DNA from: Mrakia gelida
Lineage: Eukaryota > Basidiomycota > Tremellomycetes > Cystofilobasidiales > Mrakiaceae
Reading direction: 5' to 3'
Assembly (NCBI GenBank): GCA_024345305.1
Contig: BRON01000013.1
Location: forward strand, 186,001-250,000
Length of the DNA: 64,000 nucleotides
Position numbers and translations under genes: made by a program. Of this stretch, positions 55,108 through 64,000 are shown in pieces. The first letter of the stretch is position 1. Each line of letters begins with the position of its first letter. The notes beneath the pieces are model-generated. The model had not been told where the DNA came from and searched no databases. It worked only from the letters and a program-made list of their open reading frames with translations.

Positions 55108-57409
55108 TCAGACCTGGTCCATCCTAAGCTTGCCTGAAGGAATGAAAGAAAGATGACAAAAGAGCTCGGTCAGTTCCGTTTTCGGTTTCGAAGATAGGTA
55201 GACGATTGGGAGCTCACCTCTCTTGGGATCGAACGCGTCGTCCACGCCGTCGACTCGCTTTCGTTTGAGAGGTTCCGACAAGAGGGTGTGATTTGAGGGC
55301 TTCAGCTCGAGTGCAGGCTCGGCCGGGAGTTTTGAGGGTGGTAGCGAGAGAGTTCGAGGCTTTCGGATGCTGAGAGGGTTCGAAAGGTTTGCGAAGACGA
55401 CGGAGATCGTTCGGTTTGAGAGCGAAGTGCCTGAGGAAAGCGAGAGCGCAGTGAAGGATCAAACTCGTTCTTGCTAAATCAGGCGAAACTCACCTTGCAG
55501 AGATGACTGTGCAGATTGAGCTGTAGAAAAAGGGGAAAGAAGGAGGGGTTAGGTCTTGGAAGTCGACGACGACGACGAACGCGCGACGCACCATCTGCCG
55601 GATTTTGGAACTTGACGAAGGCGTATACGGACATGATACGAAGCCTGAGGGAGAGTTAAAATGAACCGAGTCAGATCTGTGCATTGACAGCGCTGAGATG
55701 GGACGAGGGAGGAGAAAAGACCACGAACTCAACGAGCGGTCCGAAGACCTCGCATCGTTCCTTGAGCAGATTGAGCGAGCAGAGTTCATCGATGGGCTGC
55801 GAGAGACGATGAAGGGCGTCAGAAGAGGTCTATACACCTTATGATACGACCGAGGACCCACAGCCAGGAAGAGAACATCGTCCGATCTGGCAAGAGAGAT
55901 CGTTTTGGCGAGGTGGTGATGTTTCGACGGGCTGAACTTCATGCTTTGGACCGATCTCGTCTCGGTGGTCGAGAACGACATCTGAGCAGTAAGACATCCG
56001 AGCTGCTGGTGCTGAGTGAGAAGTTCGGCGAGGAAGGCTGAAGATAAAGGAAGGAGAATGGTCAGGCGTCGTCGAGGAGCGAGGATTTAGGAACGCGTCC
56101 ACGCGGATTGGAAACGAACCATCAACAGGATCACTGAAGGTGATCAGAGAGCTTTGAGTGTATCCGGAAGCGTGTTGGCGGATGATTCGAGTGCTGTTGA
56201 AGGGATGTTCGAGGATGAGGATACAGTGGGTAGGAGAAGAACAAGAGGAAGAACAAGAGGAAGCAAGGACTCACGACAAGACGTTTCCAAACTGTCCGAA
56301 GTGATGGAGGAGATCGATCGGTTTGAGATGGGCGTCGGCCTAGAGGGAGGATACGTTAGCTCACGAGGTTCGAGTCGGTGTCGAGGGAAGAAGGGAGATA
56401 GACTCTGCACGCACATGAACGAAGAGGGTGCAAGGATCCATGGACTTGCCGTCGCTCGTTTGAACCAGCGCTCCAGGGACGACAGGCAGAGCGGCCAAGA
56501 TCTTGGGGTCCAGCATTCGATACACGTACTCGATGAGCTCGGGCTCGATCTTCGGTTCGCTGTCACCGACAAAAGAAGCACGAGAAGGGAGGAATCGCGT
56601 GAGCGACCTTCGTTCGTTCGTTCGTTCGCGAAACGAGAGTGTCGAGCCTGTGCCAATTTTCGCTCTTCTGGACTCACAATCCGAGACCAGGACAAGGCTT
56701 GTCGATGATGGGAACCGCCATCAACGAAGTGGAGGTGGAGGGGAGGAAAGAGGATCCCTCGGATCTCGACGTCGAAGCGAGAGATTGACTTCGAGACGTC
56801 GACGGAGACCTGTTTCGGAGACGCAAGGAGGAGTTTTGACGTCAATCTGAGAGCAGCATTCCTCCAACATATCTCTAACGCACCCTTCTGAGTTTGATCT
56901 ACCAGACTCGAGCGAGAGTGAGTGAGTGAAGCAGCGCGACGTTGAGCTCAACCTCCCACGCGAAAGCGCCGCGAAAACTCACCTTGAACCCGATTCAGAC
57001 CTTTCGCCAGCAGCAGACATCGCTCGAGGAGCTCTACAGCTGCATAATCGAAGACTCGGAGTCAAAACCGAGCTGGGATTTACAAGAAGAGGAGAAACGA
57101 GAACGAGACACTCACTCCTTCGCGAGGCTCGACTTCTGGTCCGCCCTCCTCTCCTCGTCCTTCGACGACGAAGGGACCTTCGAGGCGGGTTTGCCAAAGT
57201 CCGTCTCCTTCGAAAATCCTAGTTCGGCCAGTGTGTTGTAGCACCTGAGAATCAGAGAAGGCCAGCTCGAGAGAAGGAGGACCAAAGGGAGGGAGGGAGG
57301 GAAGTTGAGCTCGCTCGTTTCCTTGGAGCTCCATCATCTTCCTCGTTTGTGTATCTTCCTCGTCTGTGTGAGAAAGGGAAAGGACGTACTCGAGTTCAAC
57401 CTCGTCCAT
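55108..57409 (-). CDS. Multi-RRM family protein, member 4 (two RRM-like modules)
   Basis: RNA-binding family member 19 kb from the main cluster. First exon 57390-57409 (20 nt) encodes MDEVELE; the next gives CYNTLAELGFSKETDFGKPA. A Ser-rich linker leads to MAVPIIDKPCPGLGFEPKIE. RRM1 spans CTLFVH, ADAHLKPIDLLHHFGQFGNV and the RNP1-like strand SSLITFSDPVDG. RRM2 opens PIDELCSLNLLKERCEVFGP (55729-55796, 68 nt) with RNP1-like YAFVKF. The C-terminus holds RTISVVFANLSNPLSIRKPR, a basic segment KRKRVDGVDD, and ends RMDQV. In all it has about 12 exons. RRM1's opening exon is 65 nt. Role unknown; one intron contains a (TTCG)5 repeat. Confidence 0.75.
56609..56628. repeat. (TTCG)5 microsatellite in an intron
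   Basis: Five TTCG units inside an intron of RRM member 4. Confidence 0.9.
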
Positions 57410-57791
57410 CCCTTCCGTCGGATCGTCGAAGAGACACATCGCCATCTTGGTTCGTTCGCTGTCTGGCTGAAAGGAGAAGGAGGGACTGAAGAGGAACGAG
57501 ATTGAAGGAGTGGGAGCTCAGATCAGCTCCAGCTTCGACATCTCCTGGCGTCTCGTTTCTCTGCTAAGGCGAGAGAGAAGCTCACAAGAGCGGGAGCGAA
57601 AGAAGCAGTGGGTTTGATGGGGAAGTGGAAGAGGGAAGGAGAGGGGAGGTCGTCGTGGTTGGATCTTCAAGGAGCGACGTTCCTGAAGCTCCTCTGCGGT
57701 TTGAGGGCGTCGTCAGGCGCGCCTGGTTGCGAAGACTTTCACGTTTCCTCCTTGTAGTCGATCGGGAGTAGATAGACACTACTAGATCTCA
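57410..57791. other. Upstream region of RRM member 4
   Basis: About 380 bases, holding the promoter of the minus-strand RRM gene and the 3' flank of the F-box/propeller-like gene. No motif named. Confidence 0.35.
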
Positions 57792-60306
57792 TCACATCGA
57801 AAGTACATGGAAGTTCCAAGTTTGTCCTCCCTGAACGAACGAAACACAACACCGACGCGAAGGAAGGTCAGTCTGGTTCTCGTCTCCCTCGCCTCGTCCT
57901 CCTTCGTTCGAACCAAAGACACTCACCGGCATCGCCTTCGACGTCGCCACCAAATGATCCCCATCGAGCATCACTCCCTCACTCGTCACCCCCTCCGGCA
58001 GCTTCACCACTCCCTCCCGATAAGGCAAGCTCGTCAAAACGTCCTCTTTGAACGTATTTCCCGCCCGCGTTTGCGCAGGGACTTTGGTAGGAGTGGAGAT
58101 GAGACGCATCGATCCGTCGTTAGAGGGTTGTTCTTGAGGAGGAGGAGGAGGGTCGTCGGAGGAAGAAGATGTTTCCCAGGAGGAGGAGGAGCCGGCGGTC
58201 TTGACTGAGTTGGCTCGAGCGTGGGAGGGAGGAGGAGGAGGAACGAGAGGTTCGGAGGAGGAGGGTCGGGTAGGGACAGGGTGTCGAAGTCGATAGGGGG
58301 CGAAGTCTCTTAGGACGACGTCTTGATGAGTGGGAGCTGGACCGGAGGAGCGATGGGAGATGGTTCGGTAGCCTTCGACGAAAGTGACCTGAACGAAAGC
58401 AGAAGGACGCGACGCGACGAACGAGGTCAGCTTCGGACTCGAGGGCTGGAGAAGAGGAGAGAGAGAAGTGAGACTATTTACCCAAGATCTCTGCACCGGA
58501 TTAGAAGCCTCGAACATCCTACAACCCTTCTCTCCCCAATTCTCCCACTTCATCGGTCGCTCGTCGATTTCCACCTCCTTCCCATCCTCCCCTCCCTTCT
58601 TCGCTCTGCGCTCGTAATCCTCCACCTCCTCGACCAACTCATCCCTGAGCATATGCACGTAAAACAGCCTGTTCCCAGCGAGCAAATCGAACTCCAGCAC
58701 TCCTCTCGAAGGGTTCGTCGTGTGAGGTCGTCTCCGCTTCTCCAGTCCTCCAAAAACGAACGGCGTGTTCGAGCTCGGTGGGTCGGGTCGGATGTCGAGG
58801 AGCATGATGGGTTGGGAGAGAGCGTCTCTGTGGAGGGCTGGGAAAAGGCGGGAGGAGATTTCGGTGGCGAGGAGGGAGGGGGGAGGAGCGCGAGGGAGAT
58901 GGAGGGAGGAAGAACGAGGGGGTGGTGGACGGGGACGGTCGAGGAGGGTGGAAGGAGAGTCGATATGGTAGGTGGAGAGGATGGGACAGATCCCGTTGAC
59001 TGTGAAGCCTAGGAGGACGTAAGACCGAGGAGTGAGGAGGGAGATGGAAGGGTAGACGAGCGTTTCGGGGACGGGTAGGCGCTGGAAGACGAACGAAGAA
59101 GAACAGCGAGACAGGTCGCGTTAGTCTTAGCTTCGTCTATTTGACGAAAAATAATAGCACTCACAGAGATCTCCTCTCCAGTCTTCCAGTTCCAACAAAT
59201 CACAATCTCCTGCTCCAGCTCCGTCACCGTGTTCGAGACCAAGCAGACGAGCGTCGACTCGAGCACTTGAACCAACAGCCTCCCACTCTCCACTCCCTCC
59301 GTGCTCGTCGCCTGGGTCCCATAAACTCCCTCCTCGAGCGTAACATCAACGTCCAGAACCTGCTTCTTGGTTCCCTCCCTCGGCTTCCCCTCCATGTCCA
59401 TCAGATGGATCTGGTAGAGAGGTCTCCTGCCCTTGGTTCCGTTGGAGGCTCGGGTCGCGAGAACGATGAGGTTTTGTCCTGGATCGAGAGTGAGATCGAG
59501 GAAGGGACCGACGTTGAAGTCGAGGGTGACGGGGTCGGAGTCGACGGGAGCTGGAGAGAAGGTTGGAGAGGGTGTGGTGGCGGAGAGGGAAGGAAGAGGG
59601 TGAAGCTGAATCGAGCAGGGACGGAGGTGGTCGAGTTCGCTTGGAGAGGCATCCTTGGGAGCGAGGTAGTTGGTTCCTCGAATGAAGATAGAACCTTGGA
59701 GTTCGTAGATCGTTCTGGAGAGAAGAGAGGACGGCAAAGAAGAGAGGGGCCGGCGTGTGAGCTTGGGCTGGGCGACGGTGAGGGAAGGGAAGGAAGGGAA
59801 CGTCGAAGCTCACGATTCTCTCTCCACCTGCATCTGTTCCCACTTCCCATCCCTCGCTTCCCAGTTACGCTCCCTCTTCTCGAGAAGATCCAGTCTCTCC
59901 GCTGCGGGGAAAAAGTCCTGGTCTTGAGTTGGGACGTCTCCTGATCGTTCGCAGGCGAGGACGTAACGAAGAGTGCTCGATTTGACGAAAGCGTGGAAGA
60001 AGGAAGAAACGAGTTGGACTTGAAGAAGATCCAGGGGAGGGAGGTAGGTGCAGATCTGAAGGAGAGAGCGAGAGAGAGAAGGAGGTCAGATCAAGAGCGA
60101 GAGAGAAGAGAACAAGAGAGAGAGGGAAGGACCTTGAGGATGAGCTCGCTCGGGAGGTCAAGAAGTTCAATTCGAGCTCGCATCTCTTGCGATTCTTCAG
60201 GGGCGACGAGTTGAGATTGAGGTGTGCTCTGATGAGAAGACAAGGGTCAGCCTATGTGACTGTGCATAGCGGAGGGGAGAGAGGGAGCTCACAACTTCGT
60301 TTCCCA
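57792..60306 (-). CDS. F-box protein with propeller-like C-terminal region
   Basis: Predicted SCF adaptor. The start at 60306 gives MGNEV, then after an intron a stretch ending RIELLDLPSELILKICTYLP, followed by PLDLLQVQLVSSFFHAFVKS, a good F-box. The long remainder has strand-rich segments: WTIYELQGSIFIRGTNYLAP, DLTLDPGQNLIVLATRASNG, YQIHLMDMEGKPREGTKKQV, LVCLVSNTVTELEQEIVICW NWKTG, PSISLLTPRSYVLLGFTVNG, GVLEFDLLAGNRLFYVHMLR. This matches the F-box plus irregular beta-propeller layout common in basidiomycetes. A Ser/Pro-rich insertion (SSDDPPPPPQEQPSNDGS) interrupts the last third. It ends NFHVLSM. Substrate unknown. Unrelated in sequence to the two F-box paralogues at 31.8 and 42.7 kb apart from the F-box itself. 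Confidence 0.7.
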
Positions 60307-60749
60307 TGAACGTCGAGCGAACTTCGCGAGATCGAGATGACGAGCGAACTTTGAGTTTTTCTCGCTCCTTGACGACCCTCTATCACAAGTGAACTTCTCG
60401 ATGCGTTCTGTGAAATCTTCCAAATCAGATCCAGCCATCAGAGAAGATTAAAAAAAAATCGAACGTAAACTTCGAAAGGAACGCGTCGCGACGGAACCCT
60501 CACCGGCCATTCGGCCCTCGGCAGAGCAGTGCATACTCGCCAGCACCACCCTGCTAATCTCCGTCGTCTCATCCATCGAGATTGTGTATTTTTTAGTTTG
60601 CGCTCCTGCTCTGACGACGAGAATCCCGTCGGGGCATCTACTTCCTCAGCTCATCCCTCGTGTTTCCCTTTCTGTCTTTCTCCCTGTCTCCCTCTTCTCT
60701 CTCTCGCCTCCCACTCGTCCTCTCCAGTCTCTCAGAATCACGACATGCA
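60307..60749. other. Intergenic: F-box/propeller gene 5' flank and FCP1 3' flank
   Basis: About 440 bases with an A9 run near 60450. No gene supported. Confidence 0.35.
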
Positions 60750-63700
60750 TCAACTCCCCTCAAAACTCCCCTCCAACTCCTTCGCCCAAGCCTCCATCTC
60801 CCCAGCATCCCCTTCCGTCCCCGTCTCGCTCCCTTCACTCCCACTCTCCCCAAACAGCCCTTCCTCTTCCTCATCCTCGTCGTCTGCATCCTCCATCCCA
60901 TTGGGACTCGAAGGCTGCTGCTCGTGGGTAGACGGGTCCATCTTGGATCGTTTACTCGGTATCGGATTCGTCGGACGTGGGTTGGAGGACGAGGGGTCGG
61001 TAGGGTCGGAGGGAGTGGAGATGGTTGAGGAGGGACGGGGACGTTTACGGCCGTTCGCAGAAGAGGAGGTTGAGCGGGAGCGGGAGTGGGAGGAGGATAT
61101 ACTGGGTTGCGCGGAACACGAGAGATCAAGAGAAGGATGGTTCAGCTCGAAGAAAGGGGGAAAAAAGGAACAAAAACGAGACGCGCGAACTCACCTCTCC
61201 GTCTCACTGACATCTCCACTCCCACCTCCATCATCCGACGACTCGTCCAAAAACTCATCCAGTTCCCTATCCGCCTGCCCCCAATCCAGTTCCCCCAGAT
61301 CAATATCCCCTACCACTTCTTCCAGATCCTCGTCCTCGTCCTCGTCGTCCTCGCCCTCGAGTTGCCCGTCCTCCTTCGCGACGGTCGAGCTGGGCTGAAG
61401 AGAAAGAGAAGACGTGGTTCCGTTGACTTTGGTGACGGATAGGCCGGAGGGAGGTGGAGGGTCATGAGGAGGTGTGGTCGAGCGTGGAGGAGGTGGGGGT
61501 GGTTGGATGAGGAGGTAGTCGTCCTCGTCCAGACGGCGGAATTGGGCGATGGAGTCGATGAGCCAGGAGGGGTGGACGATCTTGATGTGTGGGCTGTAAG
61601 GGGGTTTGGAGGCTTCTTGTACTTTGAGGGTTCCTTCCTGTGGAACCAGGAGATCGAGGCAAAAGGGGACGGGGGTGGGGTCAGCGAGGCAAGAAGAAGA
61701 CGAAGGAACGACGCGAGAAAAGAACGAACCTGTTTTGCGAGCAAATGAGTGACTTGACTTGAAAGCTGCTTCTCGCACGACGCTCCGTAGGTTTTGGAAA
61801 GTTGCCAGATCTCGGTCCTGCGGTCGAAAAAGGAAAAGCGAACACTCGTCAGCCCTTGTTCGCGAGTCGAATCAAGTCGAGACGCGACGGAAACGAAAGA
61901 GAGCTCACGATTCAGGAGCTGCTCCGAGAGGGATCACACCAGAGAAGAGGAGTCGACAGCCTCGAAGGACGTTGGCTTTCAGTTGATCGAGGATGACCTG
62001 GAGAAGGTACGAGGTAGAGAGACAGTCAGCGAGGAGGACGACGGAGAGAGAAGGATGAGGGAAAGAGACGAGCGAACCTTCACATCCGGTGGCGAGGACG
62101 AACTACTCTTCGACTTCATCGGGGTTCCGTTCGCGAGTTTGGCTTTGCGACGATCATGCGAGTCGTAGTAGTCGTGGTGGATTTCTCGAAGGATCTGTTG
62201 GAAAACGAACCGCAAAACGTGAGAGTCAGTTTCGACGCGTCGTCCTCCTCCCTTTTCCCCTTCCTATCCTTTCCCTCCCGATAGTCCTACCCACCACCAC
62301 ACCAACCATCTCCAAAAGGTCACGAAAGAAGCGAACTCACCCCCTCAAGCCTCTCCAACTCCTCATCATCGCTCCTCAAAAGCGCCTTCCCTCTCCCTCC
62401 TGCATGTTCACTCGCACTCGTGCTTCCATCGTCCTCGTCACTCCCACTCCCACTCCCCTCAGCCTCAGCAGCCTCCTCCTCAGCCTCCAGCTTCTCCTGC
62501 TGCTTCGCCAAACTCCTCTCTCCGATCTGATCCTCAATCACATGGAGTTGAGCCTCAGCGAGATGCTCTGCGTCTTCCGCTGTTGGGAGGACCAGGCTTG
62601 ATTCGGAGGTTGTTGGGTCCGTTGAAGATGAGGTAGGCGAAGGTGAGGTGGTGGGTTTAGGTGAGGAGGAGGAAGACGAGGCGGAGGAGGAGGGGGAGGA
62701 CGAAGAAGAAGACGAGGGAAGTTTGGGGAGGAAGGACGAGTTGATGTCGCCTATCCCAACGAAGAAGTCGTCTGTGAAATCGCAAACCGAGGGAAAGAAA
62801 AGTGTCAGGGAGGGCGAGGAACGTCGGTGAGGGGTGAAAAGAGGCGAGCGAGAGACGTACAAGGCACGACCTTGACGAGATTCCGACTTCCCTCCCAAAC
62901 ATCCGATCGATCATCAATGATCACGACCATGCTCGTGTCGACGGGGAAGAGGCGAGCTATGCTTTTGGCGGTCAGACCTGTGGAACGCAAGAACACACCA
63001 CCTCTGTCATTTCATCGCTCTCCCAACAACAAGGAAAGAAGAGAGACGCTCGTACTCACTCCCACTCTCATCCCGACTCAAAATCCTCCTTCCAAAGAAC
63101 TCCCCCTTGGGATCAATCACCTCGCACACCTTCTCCGCATAAGCTCTCGTCCCCATCGTGTAGACGTGCATCTCGTAGAGTTTCGAGAGGTCGGCGAGGA
63201 AGGCTGGGAGACCAGGTCTGTGCGACGCGAGAAGAACAAAGGGAGGGGAATCGCGTCAGCTCGGCTCTCGTCCATCTTCAGCCCATCGCTGTCGTCCTTC
63301 CGTCCTTCCCCAGCTCGGGTCGGAGCGCGAGTCGACTCACCTCGGTTTGATGTAGTACCAACAATCATCCTCGACTCTCCCTCCAGCCGACAAACCCAGC
63401 TTGAACCTCCCGACGTCTCTGAGCGCTTCCTCGTTAGGGTTCCTTCTCTTTCCCTTCCCCTTCGTCGTCGTCGTCGTCGCTGATGAATCCTTCCCCTTCC
63501 CCTTTCCTTCGGCTGATGGGATAAGACCACACTCGTCCATCCATTCTCCAACGGTGGGATCGACGGTAGCGTGGATGATGGTTTGGTCGAGATCGACGAT
63601 GAGGGAGAGGCGACGGGTTGAGAGGAGATGGGAGGTTGAGATGGTGTCTAGGCGGGAAGCTTCCTGCGGATGTTGAAACGACGAGCGAGCATAAATGATG

Positions 63701-63927
63701 GGGAGTGGAGAGAGGGAGTGAAAGAGAGTCAGTTTGAGGAGCCTTCTCGAAGAGAACAACAACGAGAAGAGAAAGAGAAGGACGGGAAGGGACGGAGAGA
63801 CGTCGCTCGTCTCCTCCCTCCAGATCTCGAGATGCGAACGAACCTCCAACGAAACCAAAACAGAGGTAGTGTCATGACTCATCCGTATCGATGCCCTTGA
63901 TGCTTGTGAGGGTCCCAGATAATCAGA
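60750..63927 (-). CDS. FCP1: RNA polymerase II CTD phosphatase FCP1 (N-terminus beyond right edge)
   Basis: Nuclear phosphatase that removes phosphate from Ser2/Ser5 of the Pol II C-terminal domain. The first visible exon reads SDYLGPSQASRASIRMSHDT, typical just before the FCPH domain. The catalytic motif is SLIVDLDQTIIHATVDPTVG (DxDxT form). Next are YEMHVYTMGTRAYAEKVCEV, FFGRRILSRDESG, MVVIIDDRSDVWEGSRNLVK and FFVGIGDINSSFL. A long Ser/Glu-rich spacer precedes a BRCT domain: VLRGCRLLFSGVIPLGA, QVTHLLAKQ, KIVHPSWLIDSIAQFRRLDE. The acidic C-terminus ends MEAWAKELEGSFEGS. A Lys/Gly/Thr low-complexity insertion (TTTTTKGKGKRRNPNEE) splits the catalytic domain after the DxDxT block. About 10 exons are visible; the 5' end lies beyond base 64000. 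Confidence 0.93.
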
Positions 63928-64000
63928 CCTGCAAACGAAAAACCAAAGCTCAAAATCAAGGTCAGCTCGGTCGGACCGAATCTGCCCTCCCTCCCTTTTG

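Noticed and set aside
1..64000. Transposon, CRISPR array, operon or prophage
   Set aside because: No transposase, integrase, terminal repeats or regularly spaced repeats were seen, and the dense introns show this is nuclear eukaryotic DNA.
1..64000. tRNA or rRNA genes
   Set aside because: I saw no convincing tRNA A/B-box cloverleaf or rRNA sequence by eye; a tRNAscan-SE and Infernal run would be needed to exclude them fully.

Overview
This is a eukaryotic, almost certainly basidiomycete yeast-like genome segment. Genes are split by many short introns (mostly about 50-110 nt) that start GTGAGT, GTACGT or GTTCGT and end after a CTGAC/CTCAC-type branch site. Coding GC is high, with CTC, TCG, GAG and AAG favoured. 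Gene content is fungal: an SSU1-type transporter, a CAP10-like GT90 glycosyltransferase, SYF1 and FCP1. Pucciniomycotina (a Sporobolomyces or Rhodotorula-like lineage) is my best guess; this is inference, not shown. I see no rRNA, tRNA, transposon or CRISPR array.

Layout. 1-6 kb, minus strand: 3' end-truncated SSU1/TDT transporter, SIS1-type DnaJ co-chaperone, HAD phosphatase of the GPP/DOG group. 6.4-12.4 kb, plus: MYND zinc-finger protein, then a 15-exon GT90 glycosyltransferase. 13-19.4 kb: a leucine-rich-repeat-like acidic protein (minus) divergent from splicing factor SYF1 (plus). 19.7-36.5 kb is the unusual part: three members of a fast-diverging multi-RRM family (19685-23021 minus, 26182-29560 minus, 33985-36485 plus) interleaved with a repeat-containing fungal hypothetical protein, a Q-rich hypothetical protein and an F-box-like protein. 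A fourth RRM family member lies at 55108-57409 (minus). 36.6-47.6 kb: mitochondrial-type helical protein, polyQ RXT2-like regulator, a second copy of the F-box-like gene (plus), and a proline-rich protein. 48-54.8 kb, plus: queuine transglycosylase subunit 2 homologue, ribosomal protein L10a (uL1), nuclear coiled-coil protein. 57.8-64 kb, minus: F-box/propeller-like protein, then RNA polymerase II CTD phosphatase FCP1, which runs off the right edge.

The RRM genes share an N-terminal motif (MDEVELE followed by Cys in three, DEVDIQ-Cys in the fourth) and a strikingly conserved exon code. Each RRM is assembled from a 65-71 nt phase 0-to-2 exon, most often exactly 68 nt, followed by a 2-to-1 exon and often a ~116-134 nt 1-to-0 linker exon. 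I do not recognise this family; it is the best candidate here for something undescribed. The two F-box-like paralogues (31.8 and 42.7 kb) also share exon sizes and a probable GC-AG intron. Splice sites were assigned by eye from reading-frame continuity and consensus, so individual junctions could be off by a few bases.
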